This document shows positions 9,829 through 20,380 of a stretch of 64,000 bases of DNA, one piece after another. The notes under the pieces are model-generated. The model had not been told where the DNA came from. It ran no database searches and saw nothing but the letters and a program-made list of their open reading frames with translations. Source of the stretch: Phytophthora sp. 'mugwort' (taxonomy: Eukaryota > Oomycota > Peronosporomycetes > Peronosporales > Peronosporaceae); contig JAUCEF010000007.1 of NCBI GenBank assembly GCA_033558025.1, forward strand, positions 5,084,001-5,148,000, read 5' to 3'. Numbering within the stretch: position 1 is the stretch's first letter; each line of letters begins with the position of its first letter. A program made the position numbers and the translations under genes.

Positions 9829-10602
9829 ATGAAGGTCTTCACGTTCTCTCTCCTCGCTACCGCTATGACTGCAGCCCTCGTGCGCGCCGACACGTGTAAC
9901 ACCGCGTCCGTGACGGCTCTGCTGACGTCCAGCGAGGTTACCACGTGCGCGAGCGACTCTGGTTACTCCCCGTCCTCGCTCAAGACGCCGACCTCTGCCG
10001 AAATCAAAATCATGTGCTCCAACACGGCCTGCCAGGAGGTGCTGTCGGACCTACGCACTATGTTCCCGGAGGAGTGTACGGTCGACGTTTTCGCCCTGTA
10101 TGCCGACCTCATCACGCCTGTGACCCTGGAATGCTCAGGCAGTTCGAGCTCCTCCACGGCCGCATCGGCTGAATCAAACGCTTCGACGTCAGAGTCCACC
10201 GCGGCTTCAGCCACGTCGGCCTCCGCTTCGACCGGCGCTGTTCCCAGCACGTCCTCGGCCTCCGCTTCGACCGGCGCTGTTCCCAGCACGTCCTCGGCCT
10301 CGCTCGACAGCGTCGAGGAGGTGACCATGGCCCCAACCACTAACACGACGTCCTCCGCCAGCTCGGACGACGATGTGACGGTGGGCGACTCGGACTCAGG
10401 CAGCGACTTCATCATTGAGACCCAGGCTCCGTCCAGCGGTTCGGCCTCGACCACTGCGCCCTCGACCACTGCAGACTCGGCTGCGAGCGCCTCGAGTGCT
10501 GTAGATAGCACCTCCAGTGGCTCCAGCGCTGGCGTTGCCATGAGCCCGTCAGTTACGTTGCTGGGCCCGGCCCTGCTGGCCACAGCCGCTCTGTTCCTGT
10601 AG
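9829..10602 (+). CDS. Elicitin-like protein, probably GPI-anchored
   Basis: 257-residue secreted elicitin-family protein. These small sterol- and lipid-binding proteins are specific to oomycetes, and some trigger plant defence. A signal peptide spans residues 1-20 (hydrophobic core, cleavage after VRA). The elicitin domain (21-102) has the six expected cysteines at 23, 40, 63, 68, 83 and 102, which would form three disulfides. A Ser/Thr/Ala-rich stalk (103-238) is suited to O-glycosylation and holds a 13-residue unit repeated in tandem. A hydrophobic C-terminal tail without charged end residues fits a GPI signal, so it probably sits on the cell surface. The frame is open further upstream (from 9658), but the ATG at 9829 is chosen because the signal peptide starts there. 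It is intact and intronless, isolated among transposons. Whether it elicits plant responses cannot be seen from sequence. Confidence 0.93.
   Translation: MKVFTFSLLATAMTAALVRADTCNTASVTALLTSSEVTTCASDSGYSPSSLKTPTSAEIKIMCSNTACQEVLSDLRTMFPEECTVDVFALYADLITPVTLECSGSSSSSTAASAESNASTSESTAASATSASASTGAVPSTSSASASTGAVPSTSSASLDSVEEVTMAPTTNTTSSASSDDDVTVGDSDSGSDFIIETQAPSSGSASTTAPSTTADSAASASSAVDSTSSGSSAGVAMSPSVTLLGPALLATAALFL
10216..10293 (+). repeat. Exact 39-bp tandem duplication in the elicitin stalk
   Basis: Copies 10216-10254 and 10255-10293 are identical and in frame (13 residues each, around ASASTGAVPSTS), with a short partial third copy after them. Exact identity suggests recent repeat expansion within the Ser/Thr-rich stalk. 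Confidence 0.95.
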
Positions 10603-11560
10603 AGCTTCATTAACCGAAGTCTGAATTTTGAAGACTTTTGATTAATTCTAGTAGGCTTACGGTCAACCCTTTCCTCTGTCCTAACTAATATTTTATACTT
10701 CTCTGGTATCCACCTTACTACGGCCACTTCATAATTTTTGCATAAAATTCATTATTTGTCATCGATTTTATATAAAAAGCACACCAAATGAACGCTAGCG
10801 CAGCCAAACGTATGTTTCTAAGCTAATCATAATGAGCGTACACTCCGCGACAGATTAGATCACCCACCCACGTCGGTGGGTGTAACTCAGTCAAATTTTA
10901 TAGCTAGAATCTGCTATTTAGATATGCTGTTCGTGCTATTGTCCAGAACCGGCTATACGTGCAATGGAGGACGATTTCGACGTACACGGGAGGGCCCCTA
11001 TACAAGCGTGCGGTTTTAGCACCGCGACAGATTAGATCACCAACCTAAGCTATATTAACTTTAAGTCTAATTTAACCTAATGAATGTAGCAACTATTCAC
11101 AATTGCTTCAATTTCTACTGACGGACAATCTCGTCCGGCCTTCGTAGGATAGCAGTGACGGCCCAACAAGCTTGTTACCCCTAGATATACTTTATACCAC
11201 AAGAAATCACTCGTTTTTAATGCGGCTCACTTTCTGAATGATCCATAGCTTTCGACGAAGCTTAGCAAGCTCACGTTCCTTTTCTAAGCAGTCGTTACAG
11301 ATTCTTATGGGTTGGTGACTATATATCACGTCAGATATTTCCCAAAAAATCTCAATAAAATAGTGGACGTAATATACTTGAGTCAAAACTACAGAAAATG
11401 TCTATCAAATTTATTATCAAGCTAATTATGTCTCATTTTTTTGTGGTGAGTGAAACCCCCACCGGAGCCGCTACGCGAGCTCTTTGAACCTCAGTATTCC
11501 GTCGCAAGGGTAATTTCTAATTTTTGTTAATTAAACGGAAATTTGAGTACGGTTCCCACG
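10603..11560. other. Intergenic region with a 20-bp direct repeat
   Basis: AT-rich, no supported gene. A 20-bp sequence (CCGCGACAGATTAGATCACC) occurs at 10845-10864 and again at 11022-11041 in the same orientation. The first copy is followed by a small hairpin with arms CACCCACC/GGTGGGTG (10861-10882). This may be a relic of a small nonautonomous element. The Polinton A remnant starts at the right edge. Confidence 0.6.
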
Positions 11561-12556
11561 TTTACTCGTCATATCCAACCCACTTCACGAGGTATTTGTA
11601 CTTACCAGTCCGCATCCTTTTGTGATCTAAGATCTTTTCAGCTTCAAATACTTAGTTCTTGGCGGATGGAGCGTTCGTGGGGTTAGCTTTAAAGGGCTTA
11701 ATATCATTCGGAGATTTATAAAGAGTGTGTCCATTTTTTTTTTGAACGAATTTGTACTCTATATCCATCAAGTCCCACGATTTCGTAGATAGTCTTACTC
11801 CATCGGGTATTTTCCTTATCGAATGTACCTTTATCAAGTCGATAGAGCACTGTCACCCCGATAGAAGCTCATTTTCCACGCGCTCCATTAATTCACGATT
11901 ATAATTGAGGTCATTTACCATGACTTGTCCTTTCGCCTGATTTGGTGTTGATTTGATAGATGAATGCCATGTACTGTTATAATGTTGATGACCGATTTAA
12001 CAAGCTTCTCAGTGATAGGCTGTCGCGTTCGAATGAGTCTCATTTTAAACGTACGATTGAAGCGTTCGATTTTACCCATCGTAGCATGATCTCCAAGTTC
12101 ATTGTTGAAATGGGTGATGTTTTGTGATTTCAGGTAGGTAGTAGCCTTACGATTGAGAAATTCTTTACCGTTATCGGTTGTCAATATATCAACCTCTTCC
12201 TCCTTGATCAGCTCCTTAATACCGGTTAAAACTGTGTTTGCTCGCTTATTCTTCAACAGCTTGGCGAACCCTAATGGCGAGTTGATATTGATCGCGGTAA
12301 GCACGGATTTACCCTCCCAAAAGGCAAGATCCATTTGCCATGAATTTGATTGGGGTTGTTTGAAGCGATTCTGAAATCATCGTAGCTATCCTTCTGCTCA
12401 ACATGTTGTTGGATGTCAAGCATTGTATTATACCAATCCCTCGCTTACTTGCTTGAGCGTGATCGATGATTCGATCTCCTTAGCCTTTTTATGAGTAGCG
12501 TTGGCTGAGATGAAACCCGTTTCAGGATCATAGTACAGTTCCAGTAGCGCATCCAT
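11560..12556 (-). pseudogene. Polinton integrase with C-terminal chromodomain (copy A)
   Basis: Retroviral-type integrase expected to insert the Polinton. The ATG at 12556 lies 2 nt after the polymerase stop. The N-terminal segment (YYDPETGFISA...TLKQV) is typical of Polinton integrases and ends at a stop. The next frames carry the core: the first Asp lies just inside the 12334 frame (MDLAFW), the second in TTDNGKEF, and the Glu in GKIERFNRT, with exactly 35 residues between the second Asp and the Glu. A chromodomain follows near 11640-11570 (EAEKILDHK, KYKYLVKWVGYDE) and is cut by a stop just before its expected final Trp-Glu. Several frame breaks make it inactive, though the catalytic residues are all present. 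Confidence 0.85.
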
Positions 12557-12558
12557 AT

Positions 12559-15500
12559 CTATATAAAAAGAGATATTACTTTCAACCTATATCTCCAAAG
12601 GCGAAGTAGTGACCCCATCTCCCAATACGCGGCGCTTGTCGTAATAATAGTTGAGAGCCGTTTTAGTTGGTCGTATGTGATCATCGAGTTAGTCTCCTTA
12701 CACATACGAAATTCCATGTTATTACCCTTGAATGTGGTGCGTTCTTTTACAACTGATTCGAAGTTCTCAGGGCTGAGCACATTCTTGTTGCGAGATTTTT
12801 GTACTCCCTTCGCTGACAGTTTAATCATTGGTTACTTAATCTCTTTATCGATCTTATCACCAAGACAGCAGATATAATTCTTTGAGCTGAGACAGACCAT
12901 TGCATTATATCGGAACTCTTCCTTAAATAGTCCAGGAGTACGACGATCATGAGCAGCATTCTCAGACGTATCATCACGAGGAAACCAATCATACTTATGC
13001 TTAAGAAAGTGATCAAGAAGCTCAGGTTTAATTAGTTCGGGGAAAGGATTTCCAGCAATGAAAACAATGTATTCTGAGTCTGTGTCCATTTCCTGATACT
13101 GAAAACACTGCGATCAAAGTAGTAATCGATGCAATCGTAGTAGAATTCAAGAACACGCAACTTAGCCAATTGATATATAGCAATTGACAGATGGATCGGA
13201 TTCCTGAGTTTGATACGCCGTTTTGACTTAACCATCTCGACCGTACCGTCATTAAGCTCAGTCTTGGAGCTGAACGTGAAGTGCTCACTAGCATTGTAGA
13301 TAGTCTTCTCGTTCGAGAGGAATTCAACTTCGTTATGCTTAGACATATCCATACCAGAACATCCAAATGCAGAATTTCCAACGAGCTTCATCATTGTACC
13401 AATCGTGTTTTTGCTGTCATCAGAATTACCCTCACGTCGAGCTTGCGATACCTCTTCCATAAATGGCTGGAATGCTTTGTGAGCACTCGCCTTAATGAGG
13501 CTGTAGTCTTGGCGACTGTCATACCGTGGGAGAGGTACCACTTGAGAAGAGGTGTGTAAATGAGTATGTTCTTACCGAAATAACTACCAATTAGCTTACG
13601 AATCTTCCTAGCCACATTCTTACCTCGGGACTGGTTGTATTCAACCCTGTGCGTACCAATAATTTCTTCAGTTGGCTCGATCTCAATGTTCTTGAACATT
13701 GGCGACATCTCACTGAAATAATGCTTTGGTGTTTCAATATCGCATTCAAGGAAGCCAAAGATTTATCGCATTTGATATCATCGATGATGTTATCATAAGC
13801 CTCGATTGTAGTCAATCGTCCGCAAGGCATCCAATTACCGAAGCACCATAAGTATAAAGCATTCGCATCGTATCCAATGATCTTCTTACATATTTTACCT
13901 CCACGAATTGTTGTCTCATTATATCGATTGAAGATGAAGGATGGACCTACAGCGATATTGGCTTTCAACTTATGATAAATATCAAATTCTTCTTCTTCAA
14001 TCGAATAGACCAGGCGATCGGCATTGAACTCGATCAACTTTTTGTATCGAAATGCCTTGATGTTCATATCTTTTCTAGCGACATTACAATTAATGTAACT
14101 GATGATGATATTACCATCCTCGTGTCCTTTCTTGTTGTTGATGCGATCAGCAGATACATTATCTTCAATGCGTTTGACATAGCAATAGTTGCAAACATAC
14201 TTTTGCTTCTTGAGTAGCTTATCAAGATGCTGCATTGCCATTGAGAACTCGCGTTTAGCTTCTTCATGTTGCTTGATATATCCTACGAATCGCTTCTCTG
14301 GAAATTCAAATGCTACTCCTGGCTTCTTGCTCTGGAAAATGAGCTCTTGAGTCTTATACAGGACTTTATCAATAAATCCGAGTAGTCAAGCTCCATCGCA
14401 GAACATATCTAAGTCGAAACGCTTGAAGAGCTCGCGCTGCGTTTGGATAGCCTTGATAATTTTCCTACATCGAGGTTGTTGTACCAAATGAGTAGACCTT
14501 TGATTGTCTTCATTTGATAGTGTTCCCAACCAAACTGTACTCGCTTATACTCATCATCGCTGATGTTTGTATAACGGAGTTTGCTGTAGAAAGCTAACTT
14601 AGGTGGTAGCTTTGTCTCATTTAGAACATCGAAATTCGTGATGTATTTGTATGGGAACACTCCCTTGGATAGCTCACAAGTACAACGGATCTTGTCTTCA
14701 TAGTTACAAACACCCGGATAGGTTTCGAGATAATTAGCATAGCTCGTTCCGGCCGGGCCATACTTGATGATATCAAGCATCTTGAAGCTGTTGCTGACAA
14801 TAGCCATGTAGCCTCCGTTATGGATGGTATGTTGATTATTCTCAGTTCCCCGAGGACTGGTGTCTGGTCGAGAATTTGGTCCAAAGTCTCGAGGTCTTTA
14901 CTAATTTTCTCTTTGATTTGCGGGTACCTATCGAGTTGTGAGTTATCCTTTCTCTTCTTATTGATGTTCTCAAGCGTATACCATTCATGAAACTTGGATA
15001 TGCCTCCTCGATGGTTGACAGCTGTTTGTTGATTGAATAGTAAATAGACTTGAACTTATTCTTGTGATAATCCGTGGTGTCATCGGATACCTTGTTGATG
15101 TACGATATCATGTTATCAACCAAGTTTTTAGGGTCATCATTCACAAAGCAGCGCTTCCCAGTAGATAAGCTATCCGCAATACTCACCGATACGGGGATAT
15201 GCTTGCTTGTGAATTCAGCATTAGCTCCGTGCTTTTGCCCCCAACGGTTCTATCAACGCCTCAAAATCGAAAACGATAAAATGGTCGAGATAGTGATCCA
15301 CATGCTTGATAGAGTAATTCGACAGTAGCTTTTTGATTCTATCCTCAGGCGGTTTGTAAATCTTCGGTTCCTTAACAAATGACTCGAGATTGATCCGATC
15401 ATACTTATTCTTACTGTGAGCACGCATTCGCACATCATTCTCAAATACCATGGCACACTTAGGATAATTGTACTTGGATTGAACTCGATCGATGTTTGTG

Positions 15501-16470
15501 ATATAGAAGGCGTGATTGTCATGAGAAATGCTATTGAGGGGTATCCTCATATTTTCCTTCCGTTGGTCGCTTACACTCGACATCGTTAGTCTCGACGTCG
15601 AAGCTATAAACATTGATATTCAGCTCGAAGCACTCCTCCAGGTGATCGAATTCGAGAAGATCGATTGGATTAAAGCTCATGTATAGACTTAGCGAGAATA
15701 TAAGTCCTTATAGCTACAACAACGCTTGAAAGCCTCCTTAACTTGAGCCACAACCTTTCGCTGATTCTTTTCTACTTGAAGGTGGTAGGCAATGCAATAG
15801 AATACACACTTGTTATTGGTTCGTGGGAAATTAATGATATATCTGTTCTTCTTAATGAATTCTGGAACCAAAGCATCACTATCACCAAGGACATGATCGC
15901 GGTAGTCAATAAAGATCTTGAATCCATTAATGGATTTGACCTTTATACCTGACTTCGGATAGTTGAGTGCATCAGATAGTTCTTTCATTCGAATATCAGA
16001 AATTACTTTTCTTGCATCGGCTCTGCTGTTTACGACAAAGGGTCTATCATAGACGTTGGTATTAGCAATGTTCGGATAGAAGTAGAATTCTTCATCTTCA
16101 CTGGATCGTACATAGTATACCCAAGTGCGATATTGATCTTGTAAGCCTTCTTCTGAGTGAGGAGTACGTTCTCAAGTTTATCATAAAACTCACTGGTAGG
16201 AATTCTTTCATATAGATGAGTCTCACCAAACATTCCAACCCATGACTTGTATATTGTGTCATAATGGTAGTCAGGCGATAGCTATTTCTTCAGTTTTTCA
16301 ATCGAAACCTTGTACTGCTTAGCAATAAGTTGCTGGTTCTTAGGCTTGGAAATATTCCCAATGAAAACCATCTTACCAGTATGCCCCCGAACCTTTAGTC
16401 GGTAGCATCTCCCCCATTTAATCGGTTTGATATTCATACGCTTAAATCCTTCAAGTTCGTAGGCAAACAT
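12559..16470 (-). pseudogene. Family-B DNA polymerase with nuclease-like insertions (Polinton copy A)
   Basis: Polinton-type DNA polymerase of about 1,300 codons, with several frameshifts and stops. In order: a GIY-YIG-like N terminus (16470-16282) ended by a stop absent in copy B; a region with NNKCVFYCIAYH (about 15840-15800), as found before polintoviral polymerases; a degenerate C2H2-like finger (about 15470-15400); exonuclease motif I, FDFEAL (15271-15254); an endonuclease-VII-like treble clef (14200-14065: CNYC, DRINN..GH, CN); palm motif A, YDANALYLW (about 13870); motif B, KLVGNSAFG (13388-13362); motif C, DTDS (13086-13075); and a C-terminal SAKGVQK segment. The signature residues of motifs A, B and C are kept. 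It would replicate the element by protein priming. Confidence 0.87.
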
Positions 16471-16692
16471 GATTGCTAAATACGTTGGCTATAATATATC
16501 CGGGAAAATACTTTCTATATTTGAGAGCCTTGTATCAGGATCACTTTTTATATGTACTTGAATAAAGTCAATTTCAAAAAACATTCATTCTTTACTTTTC
16601 TTCTATCTGATCAGGTTTTAGCTTCTCTTTATCTTAGCTTTTACGCTCTCGAATTTGATTGCGATGCTCAGTATCGTAATTCTTTTGATTAG

Positions 16693-17160
16693 CTAATCTC
16701 GTTTCTCGATTCTTAAGGTAATACTTCTTCTATGCACGTATCGTTTCCTTGTTGCGCTGGTATGTTCAGGTGAGTAAGTCATGACTGTATATACTATAGA
16801 AGACTTTTTATCAAGATAGAAAAGATATTCTTTTTGTTGATTATTTGAAGCCACCAAGTTATTTTCCAGTAGCAATCCATGTTCTAATTGTCTTTGGTTT
16901 AGGCATTGTCTATTCCCATGCTCTATGTATAGGAAATGAACAATGGTGAGCATAATTTCATCGCTTTGTAGTTTTCCCACAAGGACACAAAACCTTTTCA
17001 TGGTTTTTTTATTAGCATCATAGATTCTTTGGACCATATCTTCTGCGTTGTCAAGGTCGTACACGACAGCAGGAAACTTTGCGATTGGTTGAACGTAGCA
17101 TCGATCTAACGTTTTCGATTTAGGACATTGTCTTCCATTTTTCATAATGTAATTACACAC
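16693..17160 (-). CDS. Unrecognised 155-residue ORF of Polinton A
   Basis: Intact frame starting MCNYIMKNGRQCPKS, with a third Cys at C-Y-V soon after. The opening C-x8-C-x8-C pattern resembles small zinc-binding N termini of virus-like elements, but the expected final His is not obvious. The rest is mixed, with a hydrophobic helix (IMLTIVHFLYI) and a basic C terminus. It lies upstream of the polymerase on the same strand and shares its AT-rich composition, so it is probably an element gene. No counterpart was recognised in copy B, whose left end starts at the polymerase. Function unknown. Confidence 0.5.
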   Translation of the reverse strand: MCNYIMKNGRQCPKSKTLDRCYVQPIAKFPAVVYDLDNAEDMVQRIYDANKKTMKRFCVLVGKLQSDEIMLTIVHFLYIEHGNRQCLNQRQLEHGLLLENNLVASNNQQKEYLFYLDKKSSIVYTVMTYSPEHTSATRKRYVHRRSITLRIEKRD

Positions 17161-17291
17161 GGTTATGCTCGGTTGGTTATCGTATATGATATGTTGTTAA
17201 TTATTTAAACCCCTCGACATTATTTGTGGAGCTTGGAGGTTTGGGGGATACCTCCTTCCACCAGAGGGGGTCGAGAAGTCTTGCCTATTTT

Positions 17292-17525
17292 TTATTTTCC
17301 TGGGTTATTTACATGGTTATGGGGCTTTTGGGTGGGCTTATGGGTGATTGATTTTTTTTTTTTACATATAGTGTACCTAGATATTACTACTGACTTGCCA
17401 GTTCTTAACCATGCGGTGTAATTACCTCTAACATCATTCCAGGATAACTGTTGTGGTTTGGTTGAGCTCCCAATAAAGACGATAGAATCGTCTTTGTTCG
17501 AAATCTTATATATGAATCCTTTCAT
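17292..17525 (-). pseudogene. GIY-YIG endonuclease-like fragment of Polinton A
   Basis: The 77-residue frame begins with GFIYKISNKDDS followed by VFIGSSTKP, matching the G-x-IY ... x-x-IG spacing of GIY-YIG nucleases. The second Tyr is Phe. After about 40 residues the frame becomes low-complexity (Lys/His/Pro), so the catalytic C-terminal half is missing. A similar IY...VFIG segment opens the Polinton A polymerase at about 16410-16340, suggesting that the two are related. Role unknown; a nicking enzyme is possible. Confidence 0.5.
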
Positions 17526-18064
17526 TATATTTTATACCTTTATATTTATCTATTAGGGTGGAACGTCTTCATGTTTATTTTATCCTGATAGTTGGATAAA
17601 TCCAAATAGGCAAAATATTGATTCTTTATATTCCCAACATGATGCACCTTTACATAGTTCGCTATCAGGACCTTTTCAGAACAAAAATATATCGCTTTGC
17701 GTATTGGCTATCGACAGGTGCTGTTTAAATTATATAGGGTTTTATCCGTTTGCTAATTCATGGGTTAAACATTGTTTTAGTACATCCAGATGGTATTATA
17801 AAAAATGGTCGGGATGGTGGGCTGTAAACCACTACTACTGTTTCCAATACCCTTGAGATTCTCCTGGAAGGAGATCTAAGGCCATAATAACGTCCGATCG
17901 ACGGTATTCGTCGACATGACGAAGGTTCGAGATCTTAGCAATAGGATTTCGATGTAGATCACATGTAATATCGCGTAGATTTTGTTGCTGTTCGCTAACT
18001 CCATCTGATGCAATACGTAGAACGCTCTGCTGGTACCGGATTCAAACCCGGCGAGCGTCCTAGT
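17526..18064. other. AT-rich spacer and retroelement flank
   Basis: 17530-17800 is AT-rich, like the Polinton, and holds no convincing frame. From about 17820 the - strand reads broken retroelement-like peptides (for example DLLPGESQGYWKQ) that continue the gag fragment to the right. No Polinton terminal repeat is recognisable. Confidence 0.4.
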
Positions 18065-18720
18065 TTAACATCTTTTTTGCCATATCAGGTAACATTTCCG
18101 CATGCTTGGTCGGGTTGTACCATTGGCGGATCTGGTTGTAGAACTCCTCCATGGGACACTTGCCCATGTCGTATAGCTGACCACATCCACGGCATTCGAA
18201 AGGGCAGTGGTCTGCCGGATGGCCTCTCTTGCCGCATTTCTGGCACGTCAGACGTCCCAACAATCGAGATCCGTATACTTCCGGGACCCAACGTGGGAGC
18301 ACCGACTCCGATCCGATCCGTCCACAGATAGTGGCGATCGACGCTCATGAGACGTTGATTCCGTCTAGGTTCGTCCGTGCGGAGGCTGATCGGGTGCTTT
18401 GGTTCGCCTCGCGTAGACTTCGGATCGGTGTCCGTCGAGGGGAAGAAGATTCGACGGAGGTCACCTTCCGAATCTGATCCATCCGATCCATCCGAACTGG
18501 TATCCGATCCAGACTCCAGACGTGGAGGCTGGATGGCTCGGACCGCCCGCTTAGCAGCGGCAGCCAGTGTCGATGTCGGGGCTTCTGTCGGTATTTCGAT
18601 CCAAAGGCGGACCGCTTCTGCCTGCTCTTGGCCCGTTTTCGCGCGCGGCGGACTTCTTCCAGCTCGGCGGCATCTGAAAACCGCAACAACGTCAGCTGTT
18701 CCGCCAAGTCTGGATCTCAC
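18065..18720 (-). pseudogene. Retrotransposon gag fragment with zinc knuckle
   Basis: The left frame (18302-18065) holds CQKCGKRGHPADHC, a CX2CX4HX4C knuckle, followed by a second Cys cluster (CRGCGQLYDMGKC) and an EEFYNQIRQWY tail. This arrangement recurs in oomycete LTR-retrotransposon gag proteins. Right of it are Ser/Asp-rich and Arg-rich stretches in shifted frames (18720-18345). No protease or RT follows on the left, apart from scattered peptides to 17820. It is a solo gag remnant between the two Polinton copies and not obviously part of the Ty3 elements elsewhere in the window. Confidence 0.7.
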
Positions 18721-19104
18721 AGAGTCTCAATGTAATGATTGACATGTTCACGACGATCTTTTCGATCGCCGTCTTTGATCTTCAACCGTGCCCGCAGACC
18801 TGCGACGTTGAAACGGTAAAGGTAGTCCAAAGGAGACTCTTCCGATTGCTTACGTGCATGTTAGTATTGCCATGCAACTGAGACGCCCAGACCGCAGTAT
18901 TGCGTCTGAAAACTGCGAAGCAGATCACTCCACTTGTTTCAAGTCGATCAGCTGAGTTGTCGGTACCAGGTTTTGGTCGGTCCTGCGAGTAAATCAAAGA
19001 TTGGTACATTCACCAGAGAAGAGCTTGAAGGCAAGAAGTGGCTATGAAGCCTGCAGACTACGTGCCGATATGGTGTCTCGATCTGTGCTTGGCTTAACAC
19101 GGAG

Positions 19105-19742
19105 GTGAAGAGCACTGTGGAGGAGCATGTTGCGATGACTGGCTTCTTGCATACCTGGCCATACGTGGTCATACCTGGATTCGGTTTCGACTTCGCGAGG
19201 CCTGATCTCTACTGCGTCACAGACTCAACGTGGTTGAATGACGGCGCGATGCGCGCCTTCTCGGTATTCTTACAAGAACAACGCGACAATGGTGATTCCA
19301 CCCCTGAAGAACCAACCGCTGCAGATTCCAACCAACAAGGGGCCGCTATTTGCGGAGAACCAACTATTGAAGATTCGTACTGGTATTTCAGCCCGACAAT
19401 TCGCCCTTGATGCCTATCAACATTAGTGGGTTCACTGAGTCAGCCTGATGATCGATGGAAACTCTAAAACGATTCAGCTGTACGACAGCATGTGCACGAA
19501 GAAAAACATGAAGCGTCTGAAGGCCATCGCGTTGGAGATCGTCTCCGCAATGCCTGACAAGTACAGTGAGGTGAATGTTGAAGGGCGTCTGCAGAGGGAT
19601 AGCCACAGCTGTGGTGTGCTTGCGTGCCTCCATTTCTGGATTGCCGTGTCCAGCGATACGCCAACAGACTTGACACCTGGTGGCACCACCAAGCTACGCT
19701 GGAAGATGCTGCACGAAATATTGATGGTGAAGCGTCGCTGAT
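19105..19742 (+). pseudogene. Ulp1-like (C48) cysteine protease remnant
   Basis: SUMO/NEDD8-protease-like domain. The first frame has WLNDGAMRAF (the C48 WLND opening). Then, after a shift, WVH supplies the likely catalytic His, IQLYDS the Asp, and QRDSHSCGVLACLHFW the oxyanion Gln and catalytic Cys. All catalytic residues are present, but a frameshift near 19400 and two in-frame stops (TAG and TGA, just before and after the His) break it. Such domains often travel in MULEs and other DNA transposons. No transposase was found next to it. It differs from the Ulp1 remnant at 5.8-6.3 kb, which has lost its Asp. Confidence 0.7.
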
Positions 19743-20380
19743 AAGTGAAGATCATGGCACGGCAGATGCGATTTGGAGCGTAGTGTACATACATGGCATT
19801 TACCTGGGCGATACCTGAATCCATATTGAACGTACCTGGTAGAGATGATTGGTTCAGCTGTAATTCTGCATGCCGACAAAACCTTTTCTTCGTCACTTCG
19901 ACTTTAGCTCATGTAGCGTTCACATGATTACGACGAATAATATTCCTAAAAGTCGTCCATCCAGACGAAGCGAAACTATACGCTGCCGTGTGAAAAAGAA
20001 TATGGCACATATATTAAGCAGCATCTGCACCACAGCTTCTGGATACAAAGGAACCGAGCAGTATTTCAGAAGGAGGAGGTAACAATTGAAGGCAGCGTAA
20101 GGAATTCGCAAGCTCAAGGCACTTGCGAAGCGTGAGCGTATTTGTAATACTTAGTATTTTATTTCGTCCAGAAATGAAACCTGAAAGAAACTGGTCAATA
20201 CCTGGACGGAACCTGCATCTGAGTAAACCTAGCCCCTTTTCACCATTCTGGGAAAACTGGGCAGGAGGCACAGCCATTCTCTTTTTATCCACATGAATAA
20301 AAAAAATCTATCTTAAGCAAAGTATAACTAATATAAAGATTTTTCATCGATCGAAATGTAGCCGCTGATATATAGCGATC
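19743..20380. other. Spacer before Polinton B
   Basis: No supported gene. A short + frame to 19818 continues past the Ulp1 remnant but has no motif. From about 20290 the sequence becomes AT-rich, as in the Polinton. Confidence 0.45.

Larger units (their letters stand above)
11560..17525 (-). mobile_element. Polinton/Maverick remnant, copy A
   Basis: AT-rich block holding, read leftward, a GIY-YIG-like ORF, a Cys-containing ORF, a family-B DNA polymerase and a D,D-35-E integrase with chromodomain. A protein-primed-type PolB next to a chromodomain integrase is the hallmark pair of Polintons, large self-synthesising virus-like DNA transposons. Capsid, ATPase and protease genes are not visible here, and no terminal inverted repeats were found, so both ends are truncated. 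It shares gene order and sequence with copy B (20381-28960), in inverted orientation. Confidence 0.82.

Noticed and set aside
9963..10727. Long - strand ORF (254 codons) opposite the elicitin
   Set aside because: Shadow of the Ser/Thr/Ala-rich codon pattern of the real gene; no motif and no start context.
18030..18060. tRNA-like T-arm (CCGGATTCAAACCCGG)
   Set aside because: Only a T-arm-like hairpin; no D-arm, anticodon arm or acceptor stem can be drawn. Lies in gag-flanking retroelement debris.
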